Shown one piece after another: positions 61,360-64,000 of a stretch of 64,000 bases of DNA (within the stretch, counting starts at the first letter, position 1; every line of letters starts with the position of its first letter). The stretch is from Microbacterium sp. NIBRBAC000506063 (lineage in GTDB: Bacteria; Actinomycetota; Actinomycetes; Actinomycetales; Microbacteriaceae). Below the pieces are notes generated by a model. The model saw only the letters and a list, made by a program, of their open reading frames with translations, was not told the DNA's origin and did no database searches. Location of the stretch: contig NZ_CP072876.1 in assembly GCF_017968845.1 (NCBI RefSeq), positions 124,001 through 188,000 of the forward strand, given 5' to 3'. Both the position numbers and the translations under genes were made by a program.

Positions 61360-64000
61360 CGGTCCTCCTCTGTGCGGAGCACGGTCACGAGGGATGTCGT
61401 TCTGGCCGTCAGCACGCCGCCGATCACCGCGATCACGAGCGCGATCACGACAGCGGCGATGAGCCCGGCCGTGAGGACGGGGTCGACGGTGAGCCCCGGT
61501 TGTCGGATGCCGCCGGTGAACGGCCGCAGGTCGATCGAGACGAGCACGAGAAGCGGCAGCACGACGCCCAGGATGAGCCCGCCCACGAGGGCGGAGAGTC
61601 CGAGCGGCGCGAACTCCCACGCCACGATCCCGCGACCCTGGCGCCTGCTCATGCCCATCGTGCGCAGCAGCGCGATCACACGCGAGCGCGCGTCGCGCGA
61701 GACGCCGGCGACGAGCAGCACCGCGACGACCGACAGCGCGACGGCGAGCACCAGGGCGATCAGCAGCGCTGTGCGCAGGGCGCTCACCGCCGGCGAGGAC
61801 TGGATCGCCGCGGTACGGGCGTCCAGGCTCTGCACCGTGTGCGGTCCGCCGACCTGCGCGCTGACGGCCTCGGAGACGTCGGCGATGTCGGCATCCGACG
61901 CGACATCGATCACGAGCGTACGGGGGAAGAAGCCCTTGTCGGTGAGCGCGGCGTAGTCGGCGGCGTCCATCACGATGTAGCTCGCCCCGCGGTCGCGCCG
62001 GGAAGCGAGGCGATCTCGCCGACGATCTCGACACCGGAGTAGGGCTCGGATGCCGCGCCCAGTCCGACCGCCTCGACGACGTCCGGCGAGGCGAGCACCT
62101 GCGGCGGGTCCTGATCGGTGGCCAACGCCCCGGCGGAGAAGCCCTCTGCCAGCCCGGACTGGATCGCGGCGAGTTCGTCCACGTCCGTCACCAGGAGTGC
62201 CGCGACGACACGACCCTGCGCGGTCGCCACGGAGACGCGATCGGCGACGAAGAAGCCGGTGACATGATCGACGCCGTCGAGGTCGCCGATCGCCTCGATC
62301 GTCTCGGCGTCGAAGAACGGGCCGGACACGCTGAGGTCGCCTCCCACCGAGCGCTCCGCCGCGGCGACCGCGCCGCGATCCACGGTCGCCAGCACAAGGG
62401 ACGAGAACACGGCGATCGCGACGGCGACGAGCATCGCCAGCACGGCGGTGGTCCCGGCGGCGGGGTCGCGCAGGCTCCGTGCGGAGCCGACGAGGCTCAC
62501 CAGCCCCTTGCCCTTCTGGGATCCGCGCAGCACGAGGGCCAGCCACAGCGGGTGCAGGCGCACCGCCAACAGTCCCAGGGCGACGGTGGCGAGCATGGGG
62601 GCGACGATGACGAGCGGATCGGCGGATGCCGAGGCACGCCCGATGCCGCGGAAGACGAGCAGCCCCACGGCGATGCCGGCGAGCACGAGGACGAGCAGCT
62701 CCGCCAGGCGTGCCCAGCGGTTGCGCACCGGCGCATCGAGATCGGCGCGCCCGCCCGCGAGCGTCTGCGGGCGGAGCACGAGGGCGAGCGCGAGGGCGGG
62801 GACGAGCCCCACGGCGACGGCGAGCACCGTCGGCAGCGCTCCGGCGCTCTGCGGAACGAGCGCGATCGCGGCGGCGGTCGCCACGACCGCCGGGATGGCG
62901 CCCAGCAACAGCCCCTCGAGGAGCAGGAGCCCGCGCAGTCGGGCGAGGGACGTGCCGCGCGCGGACAGCAGCAGCAGGTCGCCACGACGCCGTCGGATGA
63001 TGAGGCTCGCGGCCAGCACGATGAGCGCGACGCTCACCGCGATCGGACCGACGGCCGCGACCGCGAGCGTCGCGCTGGTCGAGTTCGAGCGCGCGAGCGC
63101 CGTGCTGAGCACCGCGGTCACCTCCGTGCCGAAGCGGGCGCGGGTGTCGAACTCGCTGTTGACGGACAGCGACTGCGCCGTGACCTCGCGCAGGCCCGCG
63201 AGCAGTTCGTCGGGATCCTGGGTGGATGCGGCCTGCGCGTCGATCGGGTACCAGATCAGCATCTCCGCAGAGACGTCCTGCGCGCGCCCGCCGCCGTCCG
63301 GGTCACGCGGATTCGGATACTGGAGGAATGCCGTCGCTGAACGGATCGCCGGCCAGGATCCGGGATCGACATAGGCACCGCCCGTGGCGCTCGGGCGCCT
63401 GTTGCCGTCGTCGAAGAACGTGCCCGTCAGCGTGGAGGGGACGTGGTGGCTCCAGCGGTCGTCCTCCGGATCCGTCGCCTCGACGAGCCCCACGAGGACG
63501 ACGTCGTGCTCGGTGCCCGCCGCGCGCACCTCCCGACCTCCCAGGCGATGAGCTCTGCGGACTGCCGGGTCAGTACGAGCTCGATCGGCTCGCCGTCATC
63601 CCCTGCCACGGCGCGGGCCAGTCTCCCTCGACCAGGGTGAGGTGCTGCTGATAGACGGGGTCCGCGAGCAACTGGACCTGCCCGGTCGGCGATGTGGGCG
63701 GAAACTCCTCCGGAACGACCTCGAAGGCATCCGTGTAGGCGTAGAAGGACGGGGGCGAGGTGATCGCCTGCACCGCGTCACTCGCGTCCGAGCGGATGTC
63801 GCCCAGCCGCTTCTCCAGCGCTCCGAAGACCTCGTCCGCGCCCTCCGTCCAGCCCTCGGTGAGCGACGGATCGGGACTCGGGCCGAAACTCGGCGGCGCG
63901 TTGCGCACCGGTGCGGTCAGGTCACGCGACGGAGTCGAGAGCTGATCGATCTGGAAGGCCACCTCGTCCTGGACGACGCCGGCGAGCACCCGCGGCGGCG
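61356..64000 (-). CDS. FtsX-like ABC transporter permease, N-terminus beyond window, frameshifted
   Basis: A large permease of the FtsX/MacB group whose start lies past position 64000. The visible part has two multi-helix blocks with long extracytoplasmic domains between them. Helix-rich segments include AVAAVGPIAVSVALIVLAAS, LLLLEGLLLGAIPAVVATAA and TALLIALVLAVALSVVAVLL. The final block ends TSLVTVLRTEEDR. Shifts occur near 61995, 63530 and 63590. With two ATPases in the same operon, the system may extract or expel a lipid, peptide or drug, but no substrate is indicated. Confidence 0.82.

Overview
The window is chromosomal DNA from a high-GC actinobacterium. GC-rich third codon positions, GTG and TTG starts, short -10 boxes (TANNNT), a DUF3117 protein, UPF0182, AdnAB-like helicase-nucleases and an actinobacterial MgtE-N/DUF1003/Mrp/TatB neighbourhood all point to Micrococcales. 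The codon and word usage, including a very frequent CGGATGCC/GGCATCCG octamer, looks most like Microbacteriaceae (Microbacterium or a relative). The genus is an inference. I see no rRNA, tRNA, CRISPR array, prophage or insertion sequence.

Layout: (1) 1-2000: a lipoprotein and a membrane protein of unknown role. (2) 2005-22212: a genome-maintenance and envelope block, with UPF0182 protein, Lon-like PDZ protease, DUF2342 metalloprotease, a cyclodehydratase-like orphan, a UvrD2-like helicase, NudC, a degenerate phosphotransferase, AdnB-like and AdnA-like helicase-nucleases, DUF3107, small membrane and lipoprotein genes, a ferritin-like protein and RhlE. Gene content and order recall the Rv3193c-Rv3211 region of Mycobacterium tuberculosis. 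(3) 22171-29400: DUF817 and a LacI-controlled sugar operon (regulator, binding protein, two permeases, PfkB kinase, clan GH-J hydrolase) that looks like uptake and cleavage of a fructoside. (4) 29385-35785: PHP phosphoesterase, a membrane EEP-family phosphatase, an aminopeptidase P, unknown membrane proteins and a DUF222/HNH protein. (5) 35837-41400: MgtE-N/CBS, DUF1003, Mrp, TatB, O-methyltransferase, DUF3117 and a PIG-V-like glycosyltransferase; the first five again have mycobacterial counterparts in the Rv1220c-Rv1232c region. (6) 41436-48700: DAP/lysine biosynthesis (dapE, dapD, dapC) interleaved with a DEAD-box helicase, citrate synthase, ferredoxin and small membrane proteins. (7) 48847-57570: a branched-chain-amino-acid-type ABC importer with an embedded acyl-CoA synthetase, then an AzlCD exporter with a divergent XRE-cupin regulator. 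(8) 57603-64000: TypA/BipA and a MacB/FtsX-type ABC system that runs off the right edge.

More than half of the genes are split by one-base shifts, nearly all at runs of G or C and nearly all read as a lost base. Essential genes such as dapD, dapE, mrp, typA and the liv genes are affected. This is far more likely sequencing or assembly error than gene decay. I therefore give each such gene as one feature over its full repaired span and name the approximate shift points. Many neighbouring genes overlap by ATGA or GTGA, so translational coupling is the rule.

The most rewarding regulatory features are the azlCD/regulator divergent promoter, whose 17-bp spacer is exactly an inverted repeat; a pair of 13-bp LacI-type operators 21 bp apart; a perfect 14-7-14 palindrome ahead of the liv operon; and a perfect 13-bp hairpin between the sugar-binding protein gene and its permease gene.
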